From Breoghania sp. (lineage in GTDB: Bacteria; Pseudomonadota; Alphaproteobacteria; Rhizobiales; Stappiaceae), in assembly GCF_030066895.1 (NCBI RefSeq), contig NZ_JASJAV010000014.1, forward strand, positions 37,517 through 101,516: a stretch of 64,000 nucleotides of DNA, given 5' to 3'. The notes beneath the pieces were generated by a model. That model did not search any database. It was not told where the DNA came from and worked only from the letters and a program-made list of their open reading frames with translations. The position numbers and the translations under genes are program-made. Of the stretch, positions 38,294-47,324 are shown piece after piece; position 1 is the stretch's first letter, and each line of letters begins with the position of its first letter.

Positions 38294-39502
38294 ATGATGA
38301 TCTGGTTTCTGTTCGCCGTCCTGACCGTTGCTGCCGCGCTGGCGATCCTCGTTCCTCTGGCGCGCAGACCCGACAAGTGGTCTGAAGGCGAGCCGGGCGA
38401 GGACAGCAAGCCTGATGTCGCCATCTACAAGGATCAACTCTCCGAAATCGAGCGTGACCTGGAGCGCGGCGATATCGAGCCGAAGGACGTGGAAGCGGCC
38501 CGAACCGAGATCGCGCGCCGTCTGCTCAAGGCCGCACGGACCAAGGAAGAGGCCGCTCCCGCCGACAAGGGCGGCCGCAGGTCTCTGGTCGCGGTGGCGA
38601 TCGCGGTCGTCGGCGTGCCGGTGGTCGCGGTGTCGCTCTATCTGACGCTGGGCTCCCCCTCCATGCCGGACGAACCGCTGACCGCCCGCGTCATGTCCAC
38701 CGATGACGGTTTCCATCAGTTCAGCGATCTCGTTGCCAAGGTCGAGAAGCGCCTTGCCGAAAAGCCCGACGACGGGCGCGGCTGGGACGTGATCGCGCCG
38801 GCTTATATGCGCATGGGCCGGGCGGCCGATGCGGCCAAGGCCTATGCCAATGCGATCAGGCTCGTGGGCGAGAACGCGCCGCGCCACGCCAATCAGGGTG
38901 AGGCCATCGTCGCCGCCCATGACGGGATCGTGACCGAGGACGCCCGCAAGGCGTTCGAACGGGCCGCCGCACTGGCGCCGAAAATGGTCAAGCCGCGCTT
39001 CTATCTCGCGCTGGGGTTCGGTCAGCAAGGCAAGAACGAGCAGGCCATCGCCGCCTGGGAGTCGCTCTTGAAGGACGCCGACGGCAACGAGGTCTGGGTG
39101 CCGATGGCGCAGGCCGAATTGCGCGGTCTGGGCGTCGACCCCGCCACTTTGGGCGGCAGCGCGCCCGCCGGGCCCATGGCGAGCGCTCCCGCGCCTCAGG
39201 CGCAGCAATCCGCGTCCGGCGAGGACCTGAAAGGACCGACCGTGGGCGATGTGGAAGCCGCAGGCGAGATGTCCGACGAAGATCGTCAGGCCATGATCCA
39301 CGGCATAGTCAGCCAGCTCGACGAGCGGCTGAAGGAGCAGGGCGGCACCGTGGATGAATGGATCCGGCTGGTGCGAGCCTATGTGGTGCTGGGCGAGCAT
39401 GAACTGGCGGATGAAGCCGTGAAGCGGGCACGTGCGGATCTGAAGGACGATCCGGACGGTCTGGAGACCATCGATGCGCTGGTGAAGCATCTGGGGCTTT
39501 GA
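38294..39502 (+). CDS. ccmI: CcmI (CycH) cytochrome c maturation protein
   Basis: A 402-residue intact protein. Two membrane helices frame a short linker: MIWFLFAVLTVAAALAILVP at the start and RSLVAVAIAVVGVPVVAVSL near residue 100. The linker has the CcmI motif VAIYKDQLSEIERDLERGDI. The periplasmic C-terminal part is TPR-like (GWDVIAPAYMRMGRAADAAK). CcmI captures apocytochrome c and passes it to the CcmFH heme lyase. It is first in the run ccmI-ccmE-ccmF-ccmH. Confidence 0.93.
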   Translation: MMIWFLFAVLTVAAALAILVPLARRPDKWSEGEPGEDSKPDVAIYKDQLSEIERDLERGDIEPKDVEAARTEIARRLLKAARTKEEAAPADKGGRRSLVAVAIAVVGVPVVAVSLYLTLGSPSMPDEPLTARVMSTDDGFHQFSDLVAKVEKRLAEKPDDGRGWDVIAPAYMRMGRAADAAKAYANAIRLVGENAPRHANQGEAIVAAHDGIVTEDARKAFERAAALAPKMVKPRFYLALGFGQQGKNEQAIAAWESLLKDADGNEVWVPMAQAELRGLGVDPATLGGSAPAGPMASAPAPQAQQSASGEDLKGPTVGDVEAAGEMSDEDRQAMIHGIVSQLDERLKEQGGTVDEWIRLVRAYVVLGEHELADEAVKRARADLKDDPDGLETIDALVKHLGL

Positions 39503-39608
39503 CGCGCGGCCGCGAGAGCAAAGGTCGACCTTCTCGCGGAGCAGGCGCGGCCCTATCTGTATGTGAGTGTTGGGCTGGAAGTCGGCCGGGAAAACGAGGA
39601 CGAAGATA

Positions 39609-40133
39609 ATGGCGATGACCCGCAAGCAACGGCGTTTGTCGATGATTGGTGGAGCAGGCGCGGTTCTGGCCGTTGCGGGCGGGTTGATCCTCTATGCGCT
39701 GAATGATGAAATCGTCTTCTTCCAGTCGCCGAGCGACGTTGCCGAGCACAACGTGCCGCACGGCCAGCGCATCCGTCTGGGCGGGCTAGTGAAGGACGGC
39801 TCGATCGTGAAGTATGGCGAGACGGTGCGCTTCGTCGTGACCGACGGCGGCGGCGACCTCACGGCCATTTATACCGGCACCCTGCCCGATCTCTTCCGCG
39901 AAGGGCAGGGCGTTGTGGCCGAGGGCAAGGTGGGCGATGACGGCATTTTCCACGCCGACACCGTGCTCGCCAAGCACGACGAGAATTACATACCCAAGGA
40001 AGTCGTCGAGGCGCTGAAGGAGCGCGGCGAATGGCAGATGGGCGCCGACAATCCGAAGGCGAAGGGCGCGCCCGCGCCCGACAAGGCGTCCCGGGCCGAG
40101 CCGCAGGACGCGGCAGTGAAACTGACGAATTGA
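39609..40133 (+). CDS. ccmE: CcmE heme chaperone
   Basis: The start at ATG 39609 (MAMTRKQRRLSMIGG) gives 174 residues; the longer track start adds a non-family extension. One N-terminal membrane helix is followed by a beta-barrel domain with IRLGGLVKDGSIVKYGETVR and LPDLFREGQGVVAEGKVG. The heme-binding His lies in VLAKHDENYIPKE. CcmE carries heme covalently in the periplasm from CcmABCD to the CcmF heme lyase. Intact. Confidence 0.93.
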   Translation: MAMTRKQRRLSMIGGAGAVLAVAGGLILYALNDEIVFFQSPSDVAEHNVPHGQRIRLGGLVKDGSIVKYGETVRFVVTDGGGDLTAIYTGTLPDLFREGQGVVAEGKVGDDGIFHADTVLAKHDENYIPKEVVEALKERGEWQMGADNPKAKGAPAPDKASRAEPQDAAVKLTN

Positions 40134-40303
40134 CAGGCTCCGGATGTGGAGCTTGAGACCGGGCTGAGGGTGGGCCACCCGAGAATCGAAAACTAGAGAC
40201 CTCGGCAATCGCGCCCCAGCGACGAGGGGCGCGGCGGGAATGCAAAAGCAGCGGGTAGCCGCAAAACAGAATGAGCGGGCCGGAGCCCGGGGAGAGGGAA
40301 CTG

Positions 40304-42286
40304 ATGATCGTCGAGCTTGGCCATTTCGCGCTCGTTCTGGGGCTTGTCCTGGTGTTGGTGCAATCGGTGGTGCCGATCTGGGGGGCGCATACGCGCGACG
40401 AGCGGCTGATGTCGGTGGCCGCGCCTGTCGCAGGTGTTCAGTTCCTGATGGTGGGCCTCGCCTTCGCCGCGCTGACGATGGCCTACATCCAGTCCGACTT
40501 CTCCGTTCTCAACGTCTGTCAGAACTCCCATTCCGACAAGCCGCTGATCTATCGGATCTCCGGCGTCTGGGGCAACCACGAGGGTTCCATGCTCCTGTGG
40601 GTGTTGATCCTGTCGCTGTTCGGCGCGCTGGTCGCCGCCTTCGGGCGCACCATGCCGGAAACGCTGAAGGCCAACGTGCTGGGCGTTCAGGGCTGGATTT
40701 CGGTTGCCTTCCTCGCCTTCATCCTGTTCACCTCTAATCCCTTCATCCGCATTCCCAATCCGCCGATGGAGGGGCAGGACCTCAACCCGATTCTGCAGGA
40801 CGTGGGGCTCGCCATTCACCCGCCGCTGCTCTACCTCGGCTATGTCGGCTTCTCCATCACCTTCTCCTTCGCCGCCGCCGCTCTGCTTGACGGACGTATC
40901 GATGCTGCCTGGGCGCGATGGGTTCGGCCCTGGATCCTGATCGCCTGGATCTTCCTGACGCTCGGCATCGCCATGGGGTCCTACTGGGCCTATTACGAAC
41001 TCGGCTGGGGCGGCTACTGGTTCTGGGATCCGGTCGAGAACGCCTCCTTCATGCCGTGGCTGGCGGGCACCGCCTTGCTGCACTCCGCGCTGGTGATGGA
41101 AAAGCGCGATGCGTTGAAGGTCTGGACGGTGTTGCTCGCCATCCTCACCTTCTCGCTGTCGCTGCTCGGCACCTTCCTCGTGCGTTCCGGCGTGCTGATC
41201 TCCGTCCACGCGTTCGCCACCGACCCCTCTCGCGGCGTGTTCATCCTGGCGATCCTCGCCATCTTCATCGGCGGGTCGCTGTCGCTCTATGCCTGGCGCG
41301 CGCCACTTCTCAAGCAGGGAGGACTGTTTGCGCCGATCAGCCGGGAAGGATCGTTGATCCTCAACAACCTGTTCCTGACCGCAGCCTGTGCGGCGGTGCT
41401 GGTGGGAACGCTCTATCCGCTGGCGCTTGACGTCACCACGGGCGACAAGATTTCCGTCGGTGCACCCTTCTTCAACATGACCTTCGGGCCGCTGATGATC
41501 CCGCTGCTCATCGCCATGCCGTTCGGGCCGTTCCTGGCCTGGAAGCGCGGTGACTTGTTGGCGGTTGCACAACGGCTGATGATGGCGTTTGCGCTCGCCA
41601 TCGTGATCGCGCTGGCGGTCGTCTGGGTGAAGGGGGCGACCAACGTCATGGTGCGGATCGGCATCGGCATCGCCGTGTGGGTGATGACCGGGGCGGTTTC
41701 GGAAATCGTCTGGCGCTCCAAGCTGAGGCGGGTGCCGCTCGGCCAGTCGTTCCGCCGCGCTGTCGGTCTACCGCGCTCCTCCTGGGGCACGATGGTGGCC
41801 CATTTCGGAATGGGCGCGACCATGCTCGGCATCGTCGCCGTTTCCGCCTGGCAGCAGGAAGTGATCACCGTCATGGCGCCTGGCGAGACCAAGGCGATCG
41901 GCGGCTATGAGCTGACCTTCGACGGTCTGAGCCCCAGCTCCAGCTCCAACTATCGCGAGGATATCGGCCACTTTACCCTACGCAAGGGCGGAGCGGTGGT
42001 CGCCGACATGAAGCCCGCCAAGCGCTTCTACATGGCCCGTCAGATGCCGACGACGGAATCCGCCATCGAGACCTTCTGGTTCAGTCAGGTCTATGTCTCG
42101 CTGGGCGATCCCAAGGAGGGCGGAGCCATCGTGGTGCGCGCCTATTACAAGCCACTGGTGACGCTGATCTGGCTGGGCGCCGTGGTCATGGTGCTCGGCG
42201 GTCTGCTGTCCTTGAGCGATCGCCGGTTGCGCGTCGGCGCGCCGCGCCGTGCACATCATGTCGCAGCGGCGGCTCCGGCTGAATAG
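40304..42286 (+). CDS. ccmF: CcmF heme lyase subunit
   Basis: The start at ATG 40304 (MIVELGHFALVLGLVLVLVQ) gives 660 residues, normal for CcmF. There are many membrane helices. The heme-handling motif WGGYWFWDPVENASFMPW is intact, preceded by WGNHEGSMLLWVL. Hydrophobic segments continue to LVTLIWLGAVVMVLGGLLSL near the end. CcmF receives heme from CcmE and attaches it to apocytochrome c together with CcmH. The large minus-strand ORF 40193-41572 on the track is a shadow. Confidence 0.95.
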   Translation: MIVELGHFALVLGLVLVLVQSVVPIWGAHTRDERLMSVAAPVAGVQFLMVGLAFAALTMAYIQSDFSVLNVCQNSHSDKPLIYRISGVWGNHEGSMLLWVLILSLFGALVAAFGRTMPETLKANVLGVQGWISVAFLAFILFTSNPFIRIPNPPMEGQDLNPILQDVGLAIHPPLLYLGYVGFSITFSFAAAALLDGRIDAAWARWVRPWILIAWIFLTLGIAMGSYWAYYELGWGGYWFWDPVENASFMPWLAGTALLHSALVMEKRDALKVWTVLLAILTFSLSLLGTFLVRSGVLISVHAFATDPSRGVFILAILAIFIGGSLSLYAWRAPLLKQGGLFAPISREGSLILNNLFLTAACAAVLVGTLYPLALDVTTGDKISVGAPFFNMTFGPLMIPLLIAMPFGPFLAWKRGDLLAVAQRLMMAFALAIVIALAVVWVKGATNVMVRIGIGIAVWVMTGAVSEIVWRSKLRRVPLGQSFRRAVGLPRSSWGTMVAHFGMGATMLGIVAVSAWQQEVITVMAPGETKAIGGYELTFDGLSPSSSSNYREDIGHFTLRKGGAVVADMKPAKRFYMARQMPTTESAIETFWFSQVYVSLGDPKEGGAIVVRAYYKPLVTLIWLGAVVMVLGGLLSLSDRRLRVGAPRRAHHVAAAAPAE

Positions 42287-42313
42287 GATTATTCTAGTGA
42301 AGGTATTGCGACG

Positions 42314-42832
42314 ATGATTGGGACCTGTCAGATGCGCCGTCTTTGCCTCGTGCTCGCTGTTTCGTTGTTTGGCGTCGGGGCAGGCGGCCTTGTCGGTCTC
42401 GGTGTCACCACGGCTCAAGCGGTGGAGCCGGACGAGATCCTGAAGAACCCCAAGCTTGAGGCGCGCGCGCGCGATATTTCCGAGGGTCTGCGCTGCATGG
42501 TGTGCCAGAACGAGTCGATCGCCGAATCTAACGCCGATCTCGCCCGCGACCTGCGTCTGCTGGTGCGCGAACGGCTGGAAAAGGGCGATACGGACGATGA
42601 GGTGCGCAACTATCTGGTCTCGCGCTACGGCGAATTCGTCCTTTTGAAGCCGCGCCTGGAACTGAAGACGCTGCTCCTGTGGTTTGGCCCGGCTGGTGCG
42701 CTGGTGCTGGGAGCGGTGATCATATTCGTCAACTACCGCCGCCGCAAGCAGACAGCCGCTGAAGCTCCGGGCGCCGTGCCGCTCAATGATAAGGAAAAGG
42801 CGGAGCTGAAGCGGATCATGGGGGAGGGGTGA
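42314..42832 (+). CDS. ccmH: CcmH (CycL) cytochrome c maturation thioredoxin-like subunit
   Basis: A 172-residue intact protein with a signal peptide ([20 protein letters not shown]). The redox-active pair is in [22 protein letters not shown]-terminal membrane helix ([20 protein letters not shown]) anchors it. It keeps the apocytochrome CXXCH thiols reduced for heme attachment. It closes the ccm run; no ccmG/dsbE gene follows here, and degP comes next after a repeat-rich gap. Confidence 0.93.
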   Translation: MIGTCQMRRLCLVLAVSLFGVGAGGLVGLGVTTAQAVEPDEILKNPKLEARARDISEGLRCMVCQNESIAESNADLARDLRLLVRERLEKGDTDDEVRNYLVSRYGEFVLLKPRLELKTLLLWFGPAGALVLGAVIIFVNYRRRKQTAAEAPGAVPLNDKEKAELKRIMGEG

Positions 42833-42939
42833 GCCTCACCCCGTGATGAGCGGTTCTTCGGCGACAATGCACAGCAACAAGTCCCGGCAAGAAAAAGACG
42901 TGTCAGTTGTTGCCTTGCGCAGGGCTTCCCCGAAAAGGT

Positions 42940-43045
42940 GCCATTCCCGCGCAGGCGGGAATCCAGCATTCCAAAGGTGTTGCGTTCCTGTTTCCGAAGC
43001 TGAATCCTGTGGTTGCTGGATCTCCGCCTTCGCGGGGATGACAAT
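42940..43045. repeat. REP-like element (CCCGCGCAGGCGGG family)
   Basis: ATTCCCGCGCAGGCGGGAAT at the left and GGATCTCCGCCTTCGCGGGG at the right, with the spacer AATCCTGTGGTTGCTGGAT, closely match the element at 2894-2998. The surrounding 430 bases between ccmH and degP contain nothing else I can name. Confidence 0.85.
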
Positions 43046-43262
43046 CGCAAGAGGGGCAGGCGACTGGAAGAAAAGCGTCCAGCTCTTTGCTGGCAAGGCG
43101 TTCTCCGAGACGCTCACTTGTCAGTTTTCCGACATTACCAATGTTTAATCCGCCCGAAAGGCGTCTGTAATCCGGCCTGCCCCATATTGACGGTCAAGCA
43201 TGGAGCGAACGACCCCCTCCTCGCTCCAGCTTCCAGAATTTCAATATCGGAGCAAGCCAACG

Positions 43263-44807
43263 ATGACTTGTGAAAACGATAAAAAGTCCCCCTCCGGCAT
43301 CCTGCGCATGCGCCGCTCCAAGTTGATGGCTGGCGCGTTGGCGCTGGCGCTGGTCGGCGGCTTCACGGCGCAGACGATGATCCCCGGTCAGTTCGCTCTT
43401 GCCGATCCCGTCCATGTCGAGGATTCAGGCCCCACCGACTTCACCGGCGTCGTCAAGGCGGTTCAGCCCGCTGTGGTCTCCGTGATCGTGCGTTCCGAGG
43501 TCAAGCCCGTCGCCGACAACATGCAGGGCTGGAGCTTTGGTTTCGGCGGGGATGTCCCGGATTTCTTCCGCAACCTGCCGCCCAACCATCCCTTCAAGCG
43601 CTTCTGGAACGAGCAGCACGGCAATCAGGACAAGAAGGCCCCCAAGCATCACCGCTACGGCATGGCGCAAGGGTCGGGCTTCTTCATCTCCGATGACGGC
43701 TACATCGTCACCAACCAGCATGTCGTCGAAGGCGGCGACAAGTTCACGGTGAAGATGAACGACGGAACCGAATACGGTGCCAAGCTCATCGGCGCCGACG
43801 AGCGCACCGACCTGGCGCTGCTGAAAGTCGATGGCAAGGACCACAAGTTCACCTATGTCGACTTCGCCAACGATACGCCGATGGTCGGCGAATGGGTCGT
43901 GGCCGTCGGCAACCCCTTCGGTCTCGGCGGCTCGGTGACCGTAGGCATCGTATCGGCACGCGGCCGTGACATCGGTGCAGGCCCCTATGACGACTTCATC
44001 CAGATCGATGCGCCGATCAACCGCGGTAACTCCGGCGGTCCGGCCTTCAACACCAAGGGTGAGGTCATCGGCATCAACGCCGCGATCTATTCGCCCTCCG
44101 GTGGCAATGTCGGTATCGCCTTCGCCATTCCGGCGGAGACCGCCAAGCAGGTCATCAGCGAGCTGAAGAATGACGGCCACGTGGTGCGCGGTTGGCTCGG
44201 CGTCCAGATCCAGCCCGTCTCGCAGGATATCGCCGACAGCCTGGGTCTGAAGAAGGCGGAAGGCGCTCTGGTCGCCAACCCGACCGAAACCAGCCCCGCG
44301 GCCGAAGCCGGTATCAAGACCGGCGATGCCATCCTGTCGGTTGACGGCAAGCCGGTGAAGGGACCGCGCGAACTCGCCAAGGTGATCGCGGGCTATGAGC
44401 CCGGTGCTAAGGTCGACATCAAGATCTGGCGTGACGGCGAGGAAAAGACGGTCACCGTCGAACTCGGCAAGATGCCTGAAAAGCAGCAGGTGGCTTCCGC
44501 CGACAGCGGCGATACGCAGGGCACTGTCGGTGCTCTCGGCCTCGAACTCGCCAATGCCCGTGACGCAGAGCTCGACAGCGACGGCGTCGTGATCGGCTCG
44601 GTCGATCCCGATGGTCCGGCCGCTGACAAGGGCCTTCAGTCCGGCGACATCATTCTGGAAGCGGGTGGCGCCAAGGTCGAAACGCCCCAGGATGTCGCCA
44701 AGCAGGCCGAAGCGGCGCGCAAGGATGGTCGCAAGGCTCTCCTGCTCCGCGTCCAGCACAACGACGATATGCGCTTCGTGGCGCTGTCGCTGAAGAAGGA
44801 CAGCTGA
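43263..44807 (+). CDS. degP: DegP/HtrA-family periplasmic serine endoprotease (Do family)
   Basis: The start at ATG 43263 (MTCENDKKSPSG) gives about 514 residues. A signal sequence (LMAGALALALVGGFTAQTM) is followed by a trypsin-like domain with the triad: His in IVTNQHVVEGG, Asp in ERTDLALLKV and Ser in NRGNSGGPAFN. Two PDZ domains follow (GWLGVQIQPVSQDIADSLGL and the one around PDGPAADKGLQSGDIILEAG). DegP degrades or refolds misfolded envelope proteins. The arrangement ccm - degP - response regulator - kinase - glnE is known in Rhizobium relatives. Intact, with a terminator after it. Confidence 0.93.
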   Translation: MTCENDKKSPSGILRMRRSKLMAGALALALVGGFTAQTMIPGQFALADPVHVEDSGPTDFTGVVKAVQPAVVSVIVRSEVKPVADNMQGWSFGFGGDVPDFFRNLPPNHPFKRFWNEQHGNQDKKAPKHHRYGMAQGSGFFISDDGYIVTNQHVVEGGDKFTVKMNDGTEYGAKLIGADERTDLALLKVDGKDHKFTYVDFANDTPMVGEWVVAVGNPFGLGGSVTVGIVSARGRDIGAGPYDDFIQIDAPINRGNSGGPAFNTKGEVIGINAAIYSPSGGNVGIAFAIPAETAKQVISELKNDGHVVRGWLGVQIQPVSQDIADSLGLKKAEGALVANPTETSPAAEAGIKTGDAILSVDGKPVKGPRELAKVIAGYEPGAKVDIKIWRDGEEKTVTVELGKMPEKQQVASADSGDTQGTVGALGLELANARDAELDSDGVVIGSVDPDGPAADKGLQSGDIILEAGGAKVETPQDVAKQAEAARKDGRKALLLRVQHNDDMRFVALSLKKDS

Positions 44808-44879
44808 GGTCGTCTCGAGAAGAATTCGGTCGGAGGGATGAATTTCATGTCGCCCCCGACATCTCTTCCGACCAATCAG

Positions 44880-44915
44880 CGGCGGCGAACTTCGGTTCGC
44901 CGCCGTCTGTTTTTC
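44880..44915 (+). terminator. Rho-independent terminator after degP
   Basis: GGCGGCGAAC / GTTCGCCGCC around a TTCG tetraloop, then a T-rich stretch. It separates degP from the downstream two-component genes. Confidence 0.9.
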
Positions 44916-45015
44916 ACGGTGGAGAGTGGAGATGTGGCCCGTCTCGAAGGATGGACCCCAGCTTCCGCGCTCCCCTCCCAACACGAAACACACCTCTCGC
45001 GTCGCTTGATATAAG

Positions 45016-45705
45016 ATGCCCGTCATGCGGATTCTCATCATCGAAGACGATCAGGAAGCGGCCGCTTATCTGATCAAGGCACTGAAGGAAGCGGGTCATG
45101 TGGCCGATCACGCCGGTGACGGCGAGACGGGCTTCGCCATGGCCTCGACGACCGACTATGACGTGCTCGTCGTCGACCGGCTGCTGCCGAAACGCGACGG
45201 GCTGTCCGTCATCGAAGGATTGAAGGCGGAAGGGAATTCCATGCCCATCCTCATCCTGTCCGCGCTCGGCCAGGTCGATGATCGAGTGGAGGGCCTGAGG
45301 GCGGGCGGCGACGACTATCTGCCTAAGCCCTATTCCTTCTCCGAGCTTCTGGCGCGGGTGGAAGCACTGGGGCGGCGCAAGCGGCCCGCGGATGCGGACA
45401 CGACCTTCAAGGTCGGCGATCTGGAACTCGACCGGCTCACCCATTTCGCCTCCCGCGCAGGCCAGCCCATTGTTCTCCAGCCGCGCGAATTCCGGCTTCT
45501 GGAATATCTGATGAAACATGCGGGCCAGGTCGTCACCCGCACCATGCTCCTGGAGAATGTCTGGGACTACCACTTCGATCCGCAGACCAATGTCATTGAT
45601 GTCCATATTTCGCGGCTTCGCGCGAAGATCGACAAAGGCTTCGAACGACCTCTCCTCCACACCATCCGCGGCGCGGGGTACACGATCCGCGACGACGCTC
45701 GGTAA
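45016..45705 (+). CDS. OmpR-family response regulator
   Basis: A 229-residue intact protein: receiver domain with the acidic pair in ILIIEDDQEAAAYLIKALKE, phosphoacceptor Asp in YDVLVVDRLLPKRDG and Lys in YLPKPYSF. A winged-helix DNA-binding domain ends TIRGAGYTIRDD. The kinase gene follows immediately and is its likely partner. The start could be ATG 45016 or the in-frame ATG 45025. The signal sensed is unknown; location next to degP suggests an envelope function (inference). Confidence 0.9.
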   Translation: MPVMRILIIEDDQEAAAYLIKALKEAGHVADHAGDGETGFAMASTTDYDVLVVDRLLPKRDGLSVIEGLKAEGNSMPILILSALGQVDDRVEGLRAGGDDYLPKPYSFSELLARVEALGRRKRPADADTTFKVGDLELDRLTHFASRAGQPIVLQPREFRLLEYLMKHAGQVVTRTMLLENVWDYHFDPQTNVIDVHISRLRAKIDKGFERPLLHTIRGAGYTIRDDAR

Positions 45706-47107
45706 GCTCGTCCGCACGACCGCCTTCAAGCTCTCGGTCGTCTATCTGGCGGCCTTTGCCGTCTTCGCGGTGTTCCTGGTCGTCTATATCGGCCACAACA
45801 CCCAGCGGATGATGAACGAGCAGCTCAACGAGACCATCGAGGCGGAGGTCAAGGGGCTCGGCGAGCAGTACAGCCAGGGCGGCATCCGCCGTCTGATCGA
45901 CGTCGTCGAGCGCCGTTCGCGCCAACCCGGCGCGAGCCTCTACATGGTCACCGACTATTCCGGTGACGTGATCGCGGGCAATGTCGCGAAGCTGAAAGGA
46001 ACCATGCCGCGCGATCCGGAGATCCCCATCCAGATCGTGCGCTATCTGCGCAATGGCGCCGACGCCCAACCCCAGGAAGCGGCGGTGCGCGTCTTCGTGC
46101 TGCCCGGCGGTTTTCACATCCTGATCGGCCGCGACATCAGCGAGGGCAAGCGTTTTCGCGAGGTGATCCAGAGCGCGTCGCGCATCACCATCGCCGTGGT
46201 CGGCGTTCTGGCGATCCTGAGCTGGCTCTTCGTCGGCCGCCGCGTGATGAAGCGCATCGATGCGGTCTCAGAGACAGGGCGGCTGATCATGGAGGGTGAT
46301 CTCTCCCGCCGTCTGCATGTCACCGGATCGGGCGACGAAATCGACCGGCTGGCGGAAAACGTCAACGCCATGCTGGAGCGCATCGAGCTCCTGATGCAGG
46401 GGCTGAAGGACGTTTCCGACAACATCGCCCACGACCTAAAAACCCCGCTGACCCGGCTTAGGAACCGGGTTGAGGCGGCCCTTCGTGAGGAACCGTCCGA
46501 GGAGGGCTACCGCGAGGCGCTGGAAGCGACCATCGATGAATCCGACCAGCTCATCCGCATATTCAACGCGCTCTTGAAGATCGCGCGCGTGGAGGCGGGC
46601 TCGCCCGACGGTGGGCTGGAACGGATCGATGCCTGCGAGATCGCGGCCGAGGTTGCCGAATTCTACGAGCCGGTGGCCGAGGACGAGGGCGTGACCTTCA
46701 CCTCTGAGATCTGCGAAACCGCCCCGGTCGAAGGTTCGCGCGAGCTGATTACCCAGGCGCTTTCCAATCTCGTCGACAACGCTCTGAAATACGGTTTCCC
46801 GCCCAAGGCCGAAGGGGAGGAAGACGGCGAAAACGAGAAGAGCGATCTGCACATCGCCCTCTCGGTCGCCTGTGAGGGCAAGGAGGTGGTGTTGACGGTC
46901 GCCGACAACGGGTCGGGCATTCCGGAAGCCGATCATGACCGGGTGCTGCGCCGTTTCGTGCGCCTTGAGGAAAGCCGTACGGCTCCGGGCTCGGGGTTGG
47001 GGCTGTCACTCGTCCACGCGGTTGCCCGCCTTCATCGCGGCAAGCTGGAACTGGCCAACAATGCCCCCGGCCTCGCTGTCCGGCTGATACTGCCGAAGGT
47101 GGGGTGA
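45695..47107 (+). CDS. Sensor histidine kinase, partner of the upstream regulator; start codon unclear
   Basis: The kinase reads KLVRTTAFKLSVVYLAAFAV (first membrane helix), a periplasmic domain, a second helix (ITIAVVGVLAILSWLFVG), HAMP, an intact H-box (SDNIAHDLKTPLTRLRNRVE) and an ATP-binding domain (NLVDNALKYG, ADNGSGIPE, GSGLGLSLVHAVA). No ATG, GTG or TTG lies where the family normally starts; the frame there reads ACG ACG CTC GGT AAG. In-frame ATGs exist only about 96 bases or more upstream, inside the regulator. Either a rare start is used or an ATG to ACG change removed it. Coordinates begin at the second ACG for convenience. Confidence 0.8.
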   Translation, partial: TLGKLVRTTAFKLSVVYLAAFAVFAVFLVVYIGHNTQRMMNEQLNETIEAEVKGLGEQYSQGGIRRLIDVVERRSRQPGASLYMVTDYSGDVIAGNVAKLKGTMPRDPEIPIQIVRYLRNGADAQPQEAAVRVFVLPGGFHILIGRDISEGKRFREVIQSASRITIAVVGVLAILSWLFVGRRVMKRIDAVSETGRLIMEGDLSRRLHVTGSGDEIDRLAENVNAMLERIELLMQGLKDVSDNIAHDLKTPLTRLRNRVEAALREEPSEEGYREALEATIDESDQLIRIFNALLKIARVEAGSPDGGLERIDACEIAAEVAEFYEPVAEDEGVTFTSEICETAPVEGSRELITQALSNLVDNALKYGFPPKAEGEEDGENEKSDLHIALSVACEGKEVVLTVADNGSGIPEADHDRVLRRFVRLEESRTAPGSGLGLSLVHAVARLHRGKLELANNAPGLAVRLILPKVG

Positions 47108-47139
47108 GGAGACCGGACGTTCCCGGTGTCTTTGTGTGC

Positions 47140-47268
47140 CCCATCCTTCGAGACGGTCCTGCCGGGCTTCCTCAGGATGACGTCGTTTATACTGTTCATT
47201 TCTTCAAAAAAACAACACGATAACGTCACCTTGAGGAGCCGTCGCAAGACGGCATCTCGAAGGATGGG
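47140..47268. repeat. Long inverted-repeat element (CCATCCTTCGAGACGG family)
   Basis: Arms CCCATCCTTCGAGACGGTCC...AGGATGACGTCGTT and AACGTCACCTTGAGGA...CTCGAAGGATGGG enclose an AT-rich loop of about 45 bases. It fills most of the gap between the convergent kinase and YiiX-like genes. Confidence 0.87.
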
Positions 47269-47324
47269 CCATGCAAAAACACCCGCCTCGTTCCACGCCT
47301 CCACGGTGACGATGACGAAGCATC

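Noticed and set aside
38243-45041. Large minus-strand ORFs over ccmI, ccmF and degP (38243-39625, 40193-41572, 43425-45041)
   Set aside because: Third-position GC bias opens these frames; their proteins are low-complexity His/Arg/Gly-rich with no recognisable domains, while the plus-strand genes are clear families.
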